64,000 nucleotides of DNA from Coffea arabica (Eukaryota; Streptophyta; Magnoliopsida; Gentianales; Rubiaceae): NCBI RefSeq assembly GCF_036785885.1, contig NC_092317.1:7194501-7258500 (forward strand). The letters are read 5' to 3'. Below are positions 1 through 12,054 of this stretch, piece by piece (position 1 is the stretch's first letter; each line of letters opens with the position of its first letter). Position numbers and translations under genes: made by a program. The notes under the pieces are model-generated. The model was not told where the DNA came from, did not search any database, and saw only the letters and a list, made by a program, of their open reading frames with translations.

Positions 1-367
1 TACCAACAACTTAGCTTAAATATGATAATCTTCTATCTTCAGAGTTTTTATAACTGTAATATACATCATAAACTTTTAATTGCGTTATACACAATAAACA
101 TTTTGTACAATTATGAATTGCTTAATTTTGTTCATTATATAGTTTCTTAGTTTATATTATGCCAATAATCAAAGTTTTGCAAAGAAATGAAAGACAATGG
201 AGGTTGGTTGCGGTTCACGATAGATTTCTAAATGTCTCCGTCTCATAAATTCCCCACATGCTAAGGATAAACAAAAACTTGAAAATTAGGCCTTTATTTT
301 CCACCATTTCTCGGAACAATTTCAAACCCATACCCATGGCATAATCCCCCCATGCTTGGAAAACTTC
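1..367. other. AT-rich spacer, nothing recognised
   Basis: AT-rich sequence with no open frame, RNA gene or clear repeat that I can recognise. It may belong to the flank of the truncated receptor-kinase copy to its right. Confidence 0.4.
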
Positions 368-595
368 TTAATAGAGGGAAGGAACACCTTTCTTTCTTGT
401 TAGCAGTCTTGATGCCAATTCAAAACTGCATTCTTCTGGTTTGATGGAACGAACACCTTTCTTTCCTGTTAGCTGTCCTGATCCCAATTCAAAGCTGCAT
501 TGCCAAGTCTCACTGAACTTGATTTGCAACCTAAACAGTTGTCTCCCAGCTTCATCAAGCAAAGTAATTGCGTAATTTCCCAACCCCACCTCCAA
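368..595 (-). other. Unidentified coding-like fragment with internal duplication
   Basis: An open frame of 75 residues on the minus strand. It contains a short in-frame tandem duplication: CSFELGSGQLTGKKGV is followed by the related CSFELASRLLTRKKGV. A diverged relative lies at 51099-51284 (minus), with shared features NYxIT..D, RQL, CSF.L and GQL.GKKG, and the similarity continues into the flanks (about 600-740 against 51650-51790). In both places it lies upstream of or beside a lectin receptor-kinase copy. I do not recognise the family. It could be an exon remnant of an unrelated gene carried along by the tandem duplications, or non-coding repeat. No start or splice context supports an expressed gene. 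Confidence 0.3.
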
Positions 596-734
596 TGTTC
601 CAATGTGTAGATGCTGCCCTGTTATTCAAATATTGTGGAAAAAGGTACCCTTAGAAACGTGTTAATCCTTGTCTTGACGAAGACTTTCGAACACCATCAT
701 CTGCTTGCCAACCATCCATCCCAATTCCCACCAT

Positions 735-868
735 TCATTCATTGATTCATTAACTCCTAGTCTATCTTTAGCCCCCTAAACAGAATAGTTTTTGGCAACA
801 AAGTAAGCGATTATACAAGAAAATGTTACCAAATTCCTGTTTGATGAACTGATCATTCTTGCTATCCC
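735..868 (-). pseudogene. 5' scrap of a G-lectin receptor kinase (copy 0)
   Basis: This stretch matches the first about 45 codons of copy 1 (8700-8838) at high identity, covering the signal peptide and the [10 protein letters not shown] start of the mature protein. The reading frame has stops: one soon after the first ATG, and a TAG where copy 1 has the Ser codon of YSVSGAKD. Similarity to the gene ends at about 735; no lectin domain or kinase follows. The upstream side (870-1646) matches the copy 1 promoter region, so this is a truncated tandem copy, not a retrocopy. Confidence 0.8.
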
Positions 869-1646
869 AATACTCCCATTTATATATTCAGATAAACAAC
901 TAGGAGCTGAAGTCTAGCTTTTGGATTAAGAAACAAAGAACACGAAACTAGAGCATTTCAAGCAATTTAATACTCTCATATTATGTTTCTATTGGCTGGC
1001 TGAAGAATGAGTCAGAGTTTGTTGACAGTTGAGTCCAAGCCGTAAGACAGAAGTTCACTAGAAGAAAAAGCTTTTGATTATCGGTATATAATGGAGAAAT
1101 CAGACAAAGCTTTTTGCTTTATTAAGCAACTGAAAACGACAGGCACTCCCATGAAATTATACTACCCTCTTTCATTTCATACCCCAAAAAATAAAAAGAC
1201 GAACAGAAGCATGTAGCCGGTGGGCATCGCCCAACGGGGACCGCTGGAGAAGCGGGCCCTGCAACAGGAGCTGAAGCCTGGGCAGCACTTCAATTGTTTG
1301 CGTGTGGGTCGGTCCCTTGAGTAATATCCACAAAGAATGACATGTATTTTCAGGAAGAAAACTGGGGAAAAAAATCTAGGAGATTGCAATGATACTATCG
1401 TACCCATGGTTCAAAGTTGCGGTTCAGACCGTTTCACGTCGGTTTTGACATATCAGTCATGACTGAGACTTTGAACCATGATCATACCCCACATCTACAT
1501 CACTGAAATTGCTCAAAAGTTATTGAATCAGTCCAAGATTCAATTTAGAATTTCTTCCAATCATGGTTTAAAAAATTGTCTTAACTAGTTGGTAAGATTG
1601 ATGAGATTTACAAATTAGTTTGAATCTAGTAGCTCGTGAGGTGATT

Positions 1647-4600
1647 TGAGACGACCCCACCTTTCCCTAAGGCGTACCAAAGGGTTCGGTGGACCGCCTG
1701 CCCAACTCTCGCCAGAACTCACTCACTCGTATCACGTGCATACATCCGTGGACCATAAATAACATCGCAATTCAAGCTTATAATTTACATTGATGCACAA
1801 TCAAGATACAAAGCCTCAATATACCCAAACTGGTTCAAAGTGTATACAATCCAGATACAAAACATTCTATTCGAGTAATAGCGCGAGTACAAGACAAAAG
1901 TCAAAACAACTAGACTACGCTAGTCTTTACACGTCTCACGCCTTGCTCGTACCCCTGTAAGGAAAACAAAACTAACGGAGTGAGCCAAAGCTCAGTGAAG
2001 TTCCAAATATCGAATTGGCCATCAAACAAAGTAATAACAGTGTAATAGTGAAATAGTGAGCAAACAAATCCAATCAAAAAGATAATACTTCAAGTAATCA
2101 AGAATATATGGATCATATTCACATGTAAGGATACAGTGGCTCATGTCTCGGCTCCATCCCAGCTTGATCGATTGGTAGTTGACACTCCGTCAACTTTCAA
2201 GTAATAACTAGTCCAGAAAGAAAACCCCACTTCACGCCAGTCTCCGTCCACCGATCAACCCCCTTATCCGAGCCCGCACGTTACACGAAACACGGGTGGT
2301 AATACTCGAGTATACCAATTAACCGAGAAGATAACATTCCACTCGACATTATTAGTTACCCAGGGTTCGTTATCTAATCGACCAGATCCTTGCCGGCTCG
2401 ACTCGATTAACTAGCCACAGGGTTTCTGGAATTCCAGACAGGATATAACTCATGTATATGTATAGCGAATCAAGTGTAATCAATGAAAAAGAACAAGTCA
2501 TATTAGGGCAAGTACGGTAAAGTACATCCTTACCCTATCAATCATTTATCATGTAATCACGTAGGTCAAGTAGGAAACACATGTATTAAGTGCAATCGGA
2601 TATTTGGAAGTACTCACCAAAAGTAGTGCCTCTAATGTTCGCGTCTGGGTGGTACTCCGGGTTTGGAGTCCAAATATGCGATAAAACTTGATTTAAGAAC
2701 TTTGAAAATCAACTAAGGTTCGAAACGTAGACGTTTCGTTCAATAAGAATCAAGAAATTGAAATTCACTTGGAAAATAGTCGTGAAACAGTTGCTCGCTT
2801 TCAAACTGAAAAATTTTGTAAGATGTATACTTGGAAATAACTTTTGAGTCGAAAGTGCAAGGAAAACGGATTTATTGTGATTATTACCGCTTTTCCTAAG
2901 GGTACAAGTTCGGCTAGGTTCTAACGTATAACCCTCGATAACCAAAGTAGCAAAAGTCCTAGATGGTTCAAGTGATATTCATTTATCAACTTTACCCAAG
3001 TCGCAAGTGTATTTCTCTTGTCTTCGAGCGTAAATTTGGGCAGCATGCCCTTTGTATTTTCCTATTTCCAGCCATTTATGGCTTCATTATTTTCCTCATT
3101 CAAACCCAAAGGTACACACACAACAATCTAATTTCAATAGCCGTTCAATAGGCTCAAGACAATACAAGGACAAAATCAAGCTAACAACAAGTGCGGAAAT
3201 GAAGTTTAACAAGAGACAGATTTGATAGAGTTTTGCATAACGGACACAACCGAAGTTACGCTTATCGGATTGGGATGTAACTTATACCGTTTTGAAGCTA
3301 AGACGAAGGCCTACAACTTTCATGAAGATCACTTAGTCAAATTTCCAGTGTAACCCAGTCAAATTCCCAATTCACAGAACCAACTTCCAACTAACCGGCT
3401 AGTTAACTGTACTACATTTAAATGGCCATATCTCAGGCTACCAAAGTCCGTTTAAGGCGTTCTTGGAGGCGTTGAAAAGCTAAGATAGAGTACTAAAACT
3501 TTCATGTTTTGGAAAATGGCTAAATCAGTACGGATCATAGTGAATAGATACAGTCAACTGGATGAACTGTCTAAAACGGATCACTGGATGCATCCTAGGG
3601 CAGTGAGGGTATTTTGGTCTTTTCACAGGTTACGTTGCTCCGATTGGGCTGAAATTTTGTAGGAAACTATAAAATATCATTCTCTACAACTTTCATGTTT
3701 TATTCTAAGCCTAATTCGGCCTCTAACATCATGAACTAGAACCGGACAGAACTGAGCTACAGTTTTCCAGAAATCTGAAATTTTTCGTTTTCAAAGGAAA
3801 CTTTCTTCATTTCTTGCCTCAATCACCACCACAACCTCTTATATAAGCTTAGATACAACATATACTATCCATACAGCAAGTATAGGTAGAAAATCATCAA
3901 ACCCTAACTTACGTAACTCAAGAACATACACTATATCCATCCAAATCATTATAATAGGTATCATCCACCACAAATTTAAGGTGCTATGCCAAATTAAACA
4001 AGATCAAGAGTAAGAAATGGTAAATCATCCTTATTACCTTATTAAAGTTACTACCAAGAGCAACCCTAACTTTTCCTTCCAAACTTTCACCAACACACCA
4101 CTAGCTAAACACTCAAAGAAGGTTTTAATCGGTTTAGTTTCTTGTTTCCTCACTTGGATGGCTCAAACTCAAGATGAAATGGTGTATCTCTCCCTTGGTT
4201 TTTCTCTCCCTCTCTCTCGGCCAAAGCAAGCAGAAATGATGAAAAAAGGAAGCAAAATGGTGATAAGAAGGCAAGACAATTTGGTCTTGGTCAAGGCCCT
4301 AGATGGCCAACAAGTGTCACTACCAATTTCCACTCATTTTTTTGTTTCGTTTCCTTGCCAATTTGGTCAAAATTTTCGGCCAAAGCCAGCTGGAAATGAG
4401 GGGATATTTTGCTCAAATATTAATGAATTTATATGGTAAGAAAGTGGTGATCAAGTGGTGTGTTCAATCGATAGTGCACGGTACACATCGGTTCGCACCG
4501 TTTTTCCTTACATCACACTTACTAGGGTTTTTACTTCCTATTCACTAACCTTTTATCATTGCTTCTAATCACATATTATTTCTCACCTAAAAGTCACTCT

Positions 4601-4831
4601 TAAGCACCAAATTTGATCCTTACTCCATACCTGATAATTACACTACAGATACACGAAAAATCCTATTTCACTTCGAATTGAAATCGGAAAGGAAAACCCT
4701 AATTTCCTATGATCATTGGCACTTTTCTAGGGTGATTGAGTAGTAGGATAGTGTAGAATAATAATTGCCAAATAATTTTCAAATAAAAGGGAATTTTCAA
4801 GAAATATATAAGGAATTTACAAGTTCTCACA
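1647..4831 (-). mobile_element. Solo LTR, 3185 bp, of a Ty3/gypsy-type retrotransposon
   Basis: The paralogous segment near 9440 reads straight through the point where this block sits, so the block is an insertion. It begins TGAGACGACC, ends TTCTCACA (TG..CA ends), and is flanked by perfect 5-bp direct repeats TGATT (1642-1646 and 4832-4836). It has no internal domain, primer-binding site or coding domain. TG..CA ends, a 5-bp target duplication and no interior are diagnostic of a solo LTR left by LTR-LTR recombination. The length is in the range of Tekay/Del chromovirus LTRs, and reading it on the minus strand (starting TGTGAGAACTTG) fits LTRs of that kind, but the family and strand are inferences. 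Open frames inside it, such as 4017-4439, are not credible genes. Confidence 0.85.
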
Positions 4832-5637
4832 TGATTACTAGTATGTTTTGCAATGTTTCGAAACTTGGACCCGTGGTTGAACTAGTGAAGTGGTCGGGTC
4901 AAGGTTCAATCGGTTCAACTTTGATCCATTAAATTTTTTAATTATTTTTATTTTCAAAAATAAATAATAACAAATAAGCAGAAATATGTATAATCAACAC
5001 AAAGATCCTAAATTTTAAATATCTTTTAGAGAAGATTTACTGATTTAGTATCTTTTAATTCATCAACCAAATAAAAGAAAAAGTACTTCATAAAAAAATT
5101 AAGAATCAACAAAATTATGAACAAATCTATCCAATATTTTAACCTAAACAAAGAAGAGTTTAACTTTCCCAACTCAAAAACAAATCTGATAGAATTTGTA
5201 AAATTAACTCCAAAAAAAGTAGAAAAAATCATGAGTATGAGAACAAAAGATACAAGAGGAAAGGAAAAACAAGTTTTCTCCTTTATCTACCGAGTTCAAC
5301 TTCATGATCATCTTCACCATTAATAATGTAAAAGAAGAGAGGGAAGAAAAGAGGGGAAAAAAAAAAAAAGATGAGTGGAGCTTGTATAGCGGTCCTAGAG
5401 GTGAAGATTCTTAAAAGAGACGAGAATTGAGAGATTCTTTAGTTTTTAGTTGAATTAGTTTTTGTTTTGAAGTTTGGCCAACTAAGGAATTTTTTTTTTT
5501 TCAAGAAAAAATTGCCCATCAACCAACTTAATTGTAGTAGCAAACAATTAGTTGTAGTTGTTAGGCTTTGATAGAGCCCAAAACTCAAAAAATTGAGTAG
5601 CATATAAAAGAAAAGTCCAAGTCTCAAGTCAAAATTC

Positions 5638-5847
5638 GGAGGAGGGGAGGACCTGAAGAGGCCCAAGAGTAATTCGGAGGGAATTGAACCACCATCGGAT
5701 CAAACGGGGGCACGCACCTGTCCGGATTTTTTTAAGCAGAGCCACTTAATGTGGCAATTGATAGAAGGTAAGGTTTGAACCCTTGACCTTCCACCCCACC
5801 AAACTTTAATGCTTTGGTGGTGGCCACCAGCCCAAAGGCTGGTGGTT
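5638..5847 (-). mobile_element. SINE-like repeat, copy 1
   Basis: About 210 bp absent from the paralogous segment at about 10217. It shares with 10680-10867 the stretch GGAGGGAATTGAACCACCA (one change in copy 2), the GGATTTTTTT block, the CCACCCCACCA block and GCCCAAAGGCTGG. Read on the minus strand it begins AACCACCAGCC, and contains GGTTCAAACC and GGTTCAATTCC, both close to the RNA polymerase III B box. This copy lacks the poly(A) end seen in copy 2, so it is 3'-truncated. A tRNA-derived SINE is the best guess; an unclassified dispersed repeat is possible. Confidence 0.5.
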
Positions 5848-6317
5848 CTTGACCTGTTTAATCGATTTATTCCGATTCACGAATTTTGATTGGTTTTGAT
5901 ACTCTTCGGGGTTTTTATAGAATTGGACCAGTATCTTGGCTAGTTAGCTATTCAATTGATCGAATTGACCGACCTGGTCCAATTCTTAAAATATTGATGT
6001 TTTGCCCTTCCATAGAATTTCTAACTAAATTTGTTGTATGGTGAAAAAGAAAATGTAAAATGTGTAATAATTAGAATTGAAGGTGTAAACTAAGACACAA
6101 CACTTGTAATTAGCGTTGCAACCTGTAAATGTTGCAAAAAAATAGTTCATCATTTTTCATTCATCATCTCCACTTCTATAAAGATACAATAACAAACAAA
6201 ACACAAATATTTCCTAAATAATCTTAACAAGATACTAGAAAATCAAAGATAGTTAAACTAGTCAAAAGACCAACAATATAGAACAATTCTAACAAGTGGC
6301 TAACAACCTAACTTGCA

Positions 6318-6365
6318 GAACTAAATTCAACCCCTTCACCTAAGTATGCTCCTTTGGCATCTCCT
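6318..6365 (+). pseudogene. Tiny plus-strand scrap of the receptor-kinase Pro-rich linker exon
   Basis: Bases here match the start of the linker exon of copy 3 (30137 onward: AAATTCTACCCCTTCACCTG) and the longer plus-strand scrap at 12105, including CTCTGGCATCTCCTG-like sequence. It ends abruptly and continues with the sequence found near 12910, so most of the scrap present in the right-hand duplicate was deleted here. Confidence 0.6.
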
Positions 6366-6542
6366 GATCAATAAAATAATGTTTGATTGCTTGAATAATT
6401 AGTCAACAAATTCAAATCCAAAACGAAGCCACAAAAGAATTGAGAGCTGATTATCTCCAGTGGCCACCCCTAACTTGACGATACGGCCGGCTTCCCACCT
6501 TTCTCTACCCTGCAAGAAAATACACGCCTGGCCAAGAAATAA

Positions 6543-8838
6543 TCATCTACCCTGCACATCTGAAATTGTGACCTCGTTCAAAGAACAAAATTCTGGATTT
6601 TGAGGTAACTTGGTATTGTTAAGAGTCATAATTTCAGCAAAAGCCGGTCGCTTAGGAGAGGCAAGAACCATTGATTCCTTGAGGAGCATAGATACCACGT
6701 CCGACATTGTTGGCCTATCTGCTGCTTTTTCTTGCACACACAATAAACCAACGTGAACATATTTTAGTGCTTCCCTTGTTGAGATCGTTTCATCCAAACA
6801 CGAATCTGTGATTTCTGAAATTCTTCCTTCTGTCCACAGATCCCAGACCTGGAATGTGACAATTGATCATTCCCAAATTACTGGACTGAAGGAAATGACA
6901 CAAGTAAAACTGCATTGTACAGGTAACTTACATGTCCTATTAAGTTCAGGTGACGATCCGAATCGTAGAAAGAAGTGTTCTTCTTTCCACTTATGATCTC
7001 AAGAATCATGACTCCAAAGCTAAATACATCAGACTTCTCGGAGTAAACCCCGTCCATGGCGTATTCAGGAGACATATAACCACTTGTTTTCTCGCAAAAA
7101 GTAATCATCTCAATTAGCTTAAGCATGAGATCAGAGATTGGATATTACTGCGAGCAAAACAACAAACAAGAAGATATTCCTTCAACTTACTATGTCCCAA
7201 CAATGTTCATTGTACTTCCGCGCATCTCATTCTCTCCAAATATTCTGGCAGTTCCAAAATCTGAAATTTTGGGATTCAGGTCCGCGTCCAATAAAACATT
7301 ACTTGTTTTCAGATCTCTATGGATGATCTTTAATCTAGAATACTTGTGGAGGTACAGAAGCCCCTGAGCTACCCCTTCGATGATTTTCAGCCTTCTTTTC
7401 CAATCCAATATATTCCGCTTTGCTGCATCTGTAAGCATTTTTAGAGTATTCTGATAGTTGTAAGCATATAACTTACATAAGCAAGAACAAATGAAGGTAA
7501 ATAGAGTTCTGACACATACCAAAAAGTACTGAATCCAGACTGTTATTCGGCAAGTACTCATATACCAATAAACGCTCTTCTTTCTCAATGCAAGAGCCCA
7601 AAAGTCTAACAAGGTTTCGATGTTGCAGCTTTGAGATCACTTTGACTTCATTCTTGAATTGTTCAATTCCGTGTCCTGACATTCTGTTCAATCTTTTAAC
7701 TGCAATCTCTAACCCGTTAACCAGTTTGCCCTGAACCATGTATTTACAATAAAATTAAGCAAATAAATAGGCTTTTTGGACTTAAAAGTAAATTGTTTCA
7801 AGAAATGTTTAATTAGTTTACCTTGTAGACTGGACCAAATCCTCCTTGACCAAGTTTGTTTTCCTCAGAAAAATGATCTGTGGCAATTTCTATGCTTGTA
7901 AAACTGAAGAACAGTGATTCATCATCCCCTTTGTCATCAAGCTCTGGCCTTCCTGGACGCATGAATTTTCGAAGGTTACCCTTTCTCTTTTGCAATTTGC
8001 AACACCAGAAAAGTAATACAAGAGATGCTAGAAAAGTTGCTATGGTAGCCCCAACAACATATGGCTTCACCCTTAAATTCTTCGATTTCTTTCTTCCACT
8101 GGGAGGGCCAGGGGGTAATGAAGGAGAAACCGGGGCAGGAGCACGTGAAGGGCCAACAGGAAATGAAGGAGAGCCAGAGGCGGGAGCAAGTGAAGGGCCA
8201 ACAGGAAATGAAGGAGAACCAGGGGAAGGAGCAAGTGAAGGGCCAGAAGCAGCACGCTGCAGGCAGCAGGTTGTACTTCTCTGGCTCAACAGAGAAATCC
8301 CAAGTTTCATTCCAGATGGTAGCCATGTATCATCAGCAGGATAATCAAAGCTTTGCCAAACAGTATGCCCAGATCTTGATCTCAGAACAAAGTTCCCGTT
8401 ATCAAGCAGAGTTGCACTAGTCTTGCCAATCATAACTTTCTGTTCAGCATTCACAGTGAATACTGCGGCATCTGAATTTCCGTGGCCATAAACCTCTAGC
8501 CTTCCGCTTTCATTCATGGTTATGGCTGAAATTCGAGGCCTGGCTGGTGCAGCCAGATAACTATTGGCAGCCCAGACATTGATTGAATGATTCAGATACA
8601 CGAACTGAATTACCAAGAATGAAGAAGAATGGTCGCTCAAGAACCGATAACGCTTATTAGAGGACTCCAAGATCTCTCCATTGTGCAATTTCAATGATTC
8701 ACTAACTCCTAGCGTATCTTTAGCCCCAGAAACAGAATAGTTTTTGGCAACAAAGTAAGCGATTATACAAGAAAAAGTTACCAAATTCCTGTTTGATGAA
8801 CTGATCATTTTTGCTATCCCAATTCCCAATACTCCCAT
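6543..8838 (-). CDS. G-type lectin receptor-like Ser/Thr kinase with shortened ectodomain (copy 1)
   Basis: Five exons on the minus strand: 8838-7822, 7730-7520, 7428-7191, 7082-6932 and 6848-6543. All borders are GT..AG, and the 1923 coding bases give 640 aa without a break. Visible parts: signal peptide (about 1-38), bulb-lectin domain (about 40-185, with [13 protein letters not shown] and VWQSFDYP), three 15-residue Pro/Ser repeats (199-243), a basic stop-transfer stretch and membrane helix 259-280, then the kinase with GQGGFG (330-335), ATP lysine K351, HRDLKTSN (446-453) and DFG (466-468). Catalytic motifs are intact, so an active plasma-membrane kinase is expected. Unlike the usual family layout, the S-locus-glycoprotein and PAN modules are absent: lectin joins linker in one exon. 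The ATG at 8808 (M11) is an alternative start nearer the signal peptide. Ligand and pathway are unknown; related genes act in surface sensing. Confidence 0.92.
8110..8244 (-). repeat. In-frame 45-bp minisatellite in the extracellular linker of copy 1
   Basis: Three consecutive units encode [30 protein letters not shown] and [15 protein letters not shown] (residues 199-243). Copies 2 and 5 have only about one unit at this position. The unit is rich in Pro, Ser and Ala, typical of an extended and possibly O-glycosylated stalk just outside the membrane. Confidence 0.9.
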
Positions 8839-10647
8839 TTATATATTCAGATAAACAGCTAGGAGCTCAAGTCTAGCTTTTGGATTAAGAAACAAAGAAC
8901 ATGAAACTTGAGCATTTCAAGCAATTTAATACTATCATATTGTATTTCTTCTATTGGCTGAAGAATGAGTCAGAGTTCGTCGACAGTTGAGTCCAAGCTG
9001 TAAGATAGTAAGCTTTAAGATTATCTCGAGTCTTTATATGTAATCGTACAATTTTTGACATCAATATAGTAAGTTATGTTTCGATTAAAAAAAAAGGGCA
9101 GGTGGTCATCGCCCAACGGGGACTGCAGGAGAAGCGGGCCCTCCAACAGGAGCTGCAGCCTGGGCAGGACTTCCAACTGTTTTTGTGTGGGTCGGTCCCT
9201 TAAGTAATATCCATCTTTGAATGACACGTATTTTCAGAAAGAAAACTGGGGAAAAAATCTAGGAGATTGCAACGGTACTATCATACCCCGTGTCTGCATC
9301 ACTGAATTGCTCAAAAGTTGTTGAATCAGTCCAAGTTTCAATTTAGAATTTGTTCCAATCACCGTTTAAAAAGTTCTTACTCTTGACTAGTTGGTAAGAT
9401 TGATGAGATTTACAAATTAGGTTGAATCTAGTAACTCGTGGAGTGACTATTAGTATGTTTACTAGTAAAATGGTTAGATCAAGATTCAATCGATTCAACT
9501 CTAATTCATTGATTTTTTATTTTTAAAAATAAAGAATAAAAAATAGCAGGAATATCTAAAATCAACACAAAAATCCTAATTTTTATAATATCTTCCAGAG
9601 AAAATTCACTAATTTAGTACCTTCTAATTCATCTACCAAATAAAAGAAAGAGTACTTCATAAAAAAAAACAAAGAATCAACAAAATTATGAACAAATCTA
9701 TCCAATATTTTAAATTCAACATAGAAGAGTTTAACTTTCCCAACTCAAAAACAAATCTGATAGGATTTGTAAAATTAACTCCAAAAAAAAGTTTAAAAAA
9801 ATCAGGAGTATGAAAACAAAATATAGAAGAGGAAAGGGAAAACAAGTTTGCTCCTTTATCTACCGAGTTCAATTTCATGATCATCTTCACCATTAATAAT
9901 GTAAAAGAAAAGACAGAAGAGAAGAGGGAAAAAAGAAAAAAGAAAAGAGAAGATGAGTGGAGCTTGTAGAGGGACTCCTAGAGTTGAAGATTCTTAAAAA
10001 AGAAGAGAATTGAGAGTTTCTTTAGTTTTTAGTTGAATTAGTCATTTTGTTTTGAAGTTTGGCCAATTAAGGGATTTTCTTTTAATTTGAGAAAAAACGG
10101 CCCATCAACCAACTTAATTGTAGTAGCACACCATTAGTTGTGGTTGTTAGGTTTGATAGAACCCAAAAAAAATTTAGCGGCCTATAAAAGAAAAGCCCAT
10201 GTCCCAAGTCAAAATTCATAAACCAGACTTGACCGTTTTAACCGATTGATTCTGATTCGCTAATTTTGATTGGTTTTGACTTTTTTTTTTTTAACTTTTT
10301 GAGTTTGTCATAAAATCGGAACAGTATCATGACTAGTTTGCGATTCGACCAATCGAACCGGTCGATCCATCCGGTCCAATTCTTAAAATATTGACATTTT
10401 GCCCTTCCATAGAATTTCTAACTACAAACTATTATATGGTCAAAAAGAAAAATGCAAATGGTGTTATAGTCAAAATTTAAGGTGTAAACTAAGAAACAAC
10501 ACTTGTAAATAGTGTTGCAAAAAATTAGTTCATCATTTTTCATTCATCAATTCCCCTCTTATAAAGATACAATAACAAACAAAACACAAATATTTCCTAA
10601 ATAAATATTAACAAGATACTAGAAAATCATAGATATTCAAACTAGTC

Positions 10648-12054
10648 TTTTTTTTTTCAGAGACGATAAATCTAATCTATCCTACACTAAGGGGGAGGGG
10701 GCGGACCTAAGGAGGCCCATGAATAATTCGGAGGGGATTGAACCACCACCGGATCACACGGGTGCACAGCACACTCGTCTGGATTTTTTTGAAACAAGCC
10801 ACTTAAATATGACAAACCTTGCCTCCCACCCCACCAACTAAGTGGTGGCCACCAGCCCAAAGGCTGGCTAATTTCTCAAAATATACATTAAAAAAAAAAC
10901 AATCCGTCAAATGTAGCTCTGACAGGGGTATTTCTCAAACTATACCATCAGCACGGCAGCAAAATAAATTTTTTAAATCATTCCGGCACAATTTTTTTTT
11001 TTTTGAAAAAAGTCAGCCGCCTGTCCGCTACCGTGCCCAGTCAACACGGCAGGGAGACAGGCGGTCAAAAAAAAAAAAAAAAAGGAGCCAGGCTGTGGTA
11101 GATGAAAACTTGCAATACATTGTGTTGTTGTGCAGTTAGTTGCTGTAACTACTGCTGCGCCTAGTGGGGTTACAGGAGGAGAGCAAGAAAGACTTTGCAT
11201 TATTCATCTACTGGTGATTAATTCCTACACATTTATATGTCTTCCCTTAATTAGCTTGCAATTTTTTCAGGGATATCTACAATAGTATCGGGTCTGTTTG
11301 GATTCAGCATTTTTTGAAAAATAATTTTTTCATTTACAATACTACAGTAATATACAAACAAAAAAAACTCCAAAAACACTATATCCAAACAATATATCAA
11401 AAACAACTCCAAATATACAAAAAATATATTAATATATATATTTATATATAAATATCATATATAAAAATATATAGTTTGTTTAAAATATATTTATATATAT
11501 TTATAAATATATTTACATATATATATGTAAATATAAATATATTTATTTACATATATTTATATAATTTTATAAATATATTTATTTCAAAAAAATAAAATTA
11601 ATAAAATATATATACAAAAAATAAAATTAATAAAAAATATATACAAAAAATAAATATATAAATATATATAAATATAAATATTTTGTTTAAAATATATTTA
11701 TATACATATTTATGTAAATATATATATTTATATAAATTTATAAATATACTTATTTCAATTTTGTTTTATAATATGTATATTGATATGTATATTTCAATTA
11801 TGTATATTATATATATTATATCAATTGAAATAAATATATATATTTATATATAAATATAAATATTTTGTTTAAAATACTTTGTCTGCTTAAAGGACAGGGT
11901 TCCAGACTTCCATTTCCTCCCTCGATCCATGTCCGCTAGAATCTTGTTGATTTTATAGACCGAATTAACCTCTCAAAAAAAGTGCATGTGATGTTATTAA
12001 GTGCCATTCTTGTATGGACCCTTCCCTAGTCTCATGGATTAGCAAGGCTGGTGG
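10648..12054 (-). mobile_element. SINE-like repeat, copy 2, with poly(A) tail, interrupted
   Basis: The element is bounded by 12-bp direct repeats TTCAAACTAGTC (10636-10647 and 12055-12066); the left duplicate has this sequence once (about 6255, with one difference). On the minus strand the body ends CGTCTCTG followed by a run of A (plus-strand T run at about 10648-10658), as expected for a target-primed retroposon. The head AACCACCAGCC lies at 12044-12054, separated from the body (10659-10867) by a later insertion. Long target duplication plus poly(A) support SINE-type retroposition; the class is an inference. Confidence 0.55.
10868..12043. mobile_element. Nested 1.2-kb AT-rich insertion of unknown class
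   Basis: Comparison with SINE-like copy 1 shows that the sequence AAAGGCTGGTGG is interrupted here. The insert begins GCTAAT and ends ATTAGC (inverted ends) and is flanked by AAGGCTG on both sides (7-bp direct repeat). It contains a foldback at 11013-11066 in which GCCGCCTGTC pairs with GACAGGCGGT, homopolymer runs, and a very AT-rich tract (about 11390-11880) of TATATAAATATA-like repeats. There are no coding domains. Short inverted ends with a 7-8 bp duplication suggest a non-autonomous DNA transposon, but the ends are too short to assign a superfamily. Confidence 0.45.

Larger units (their letters stand above)
735..6365. repeat. Left copy of a segmental duplication (receptor-kinase upstream region)
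   Basis: Blocks 735-1646 and 4832-6365 are collinear with 8700-10647 and 12055-12130. Matching landmarks include the promoter stretch with CATCGCCCAACGGGGAC (about 1225 and 9110), the TTGGTAAGATTGATGAG block (about 1590 and 9390) and the ATGAACAAATCTATCC block (about 5117 and 9688). The left copy is longer because of a 3185-bp solo LTR at 1647-4831 and a SINE-like insertion at 5638-5847. Coordinates of the outer ends are approximate. Confidence 0.85.

Noticed and set aside
4017-4439. A 140-codon open frame
   Set aside because: It lies wholly inside the solo LTR, has no recognisable motif and overlaps another frame; no evidence of a gene.
8110-8244. Regular repeats considered as a CRISPR array
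   Set aside because: Contiguous in-frame tandem repeats without spacers, in a plant gene.
8205-8250. Possible hidden intron carrying the missing S-locus and PAN modules in copy 1
   Set aside because: The lectin and linker codons are separated by only a few codons, leaving no room for an intron, and the same contiguous join is present in copies 2 and 5.
7880-8420. Long plus-strand frames opposite copy 1
   Set aside because: They are antisense shadows of the lectin and linker exon, with Pro/Gly repeat content mirrored from the 45-bp repeat.
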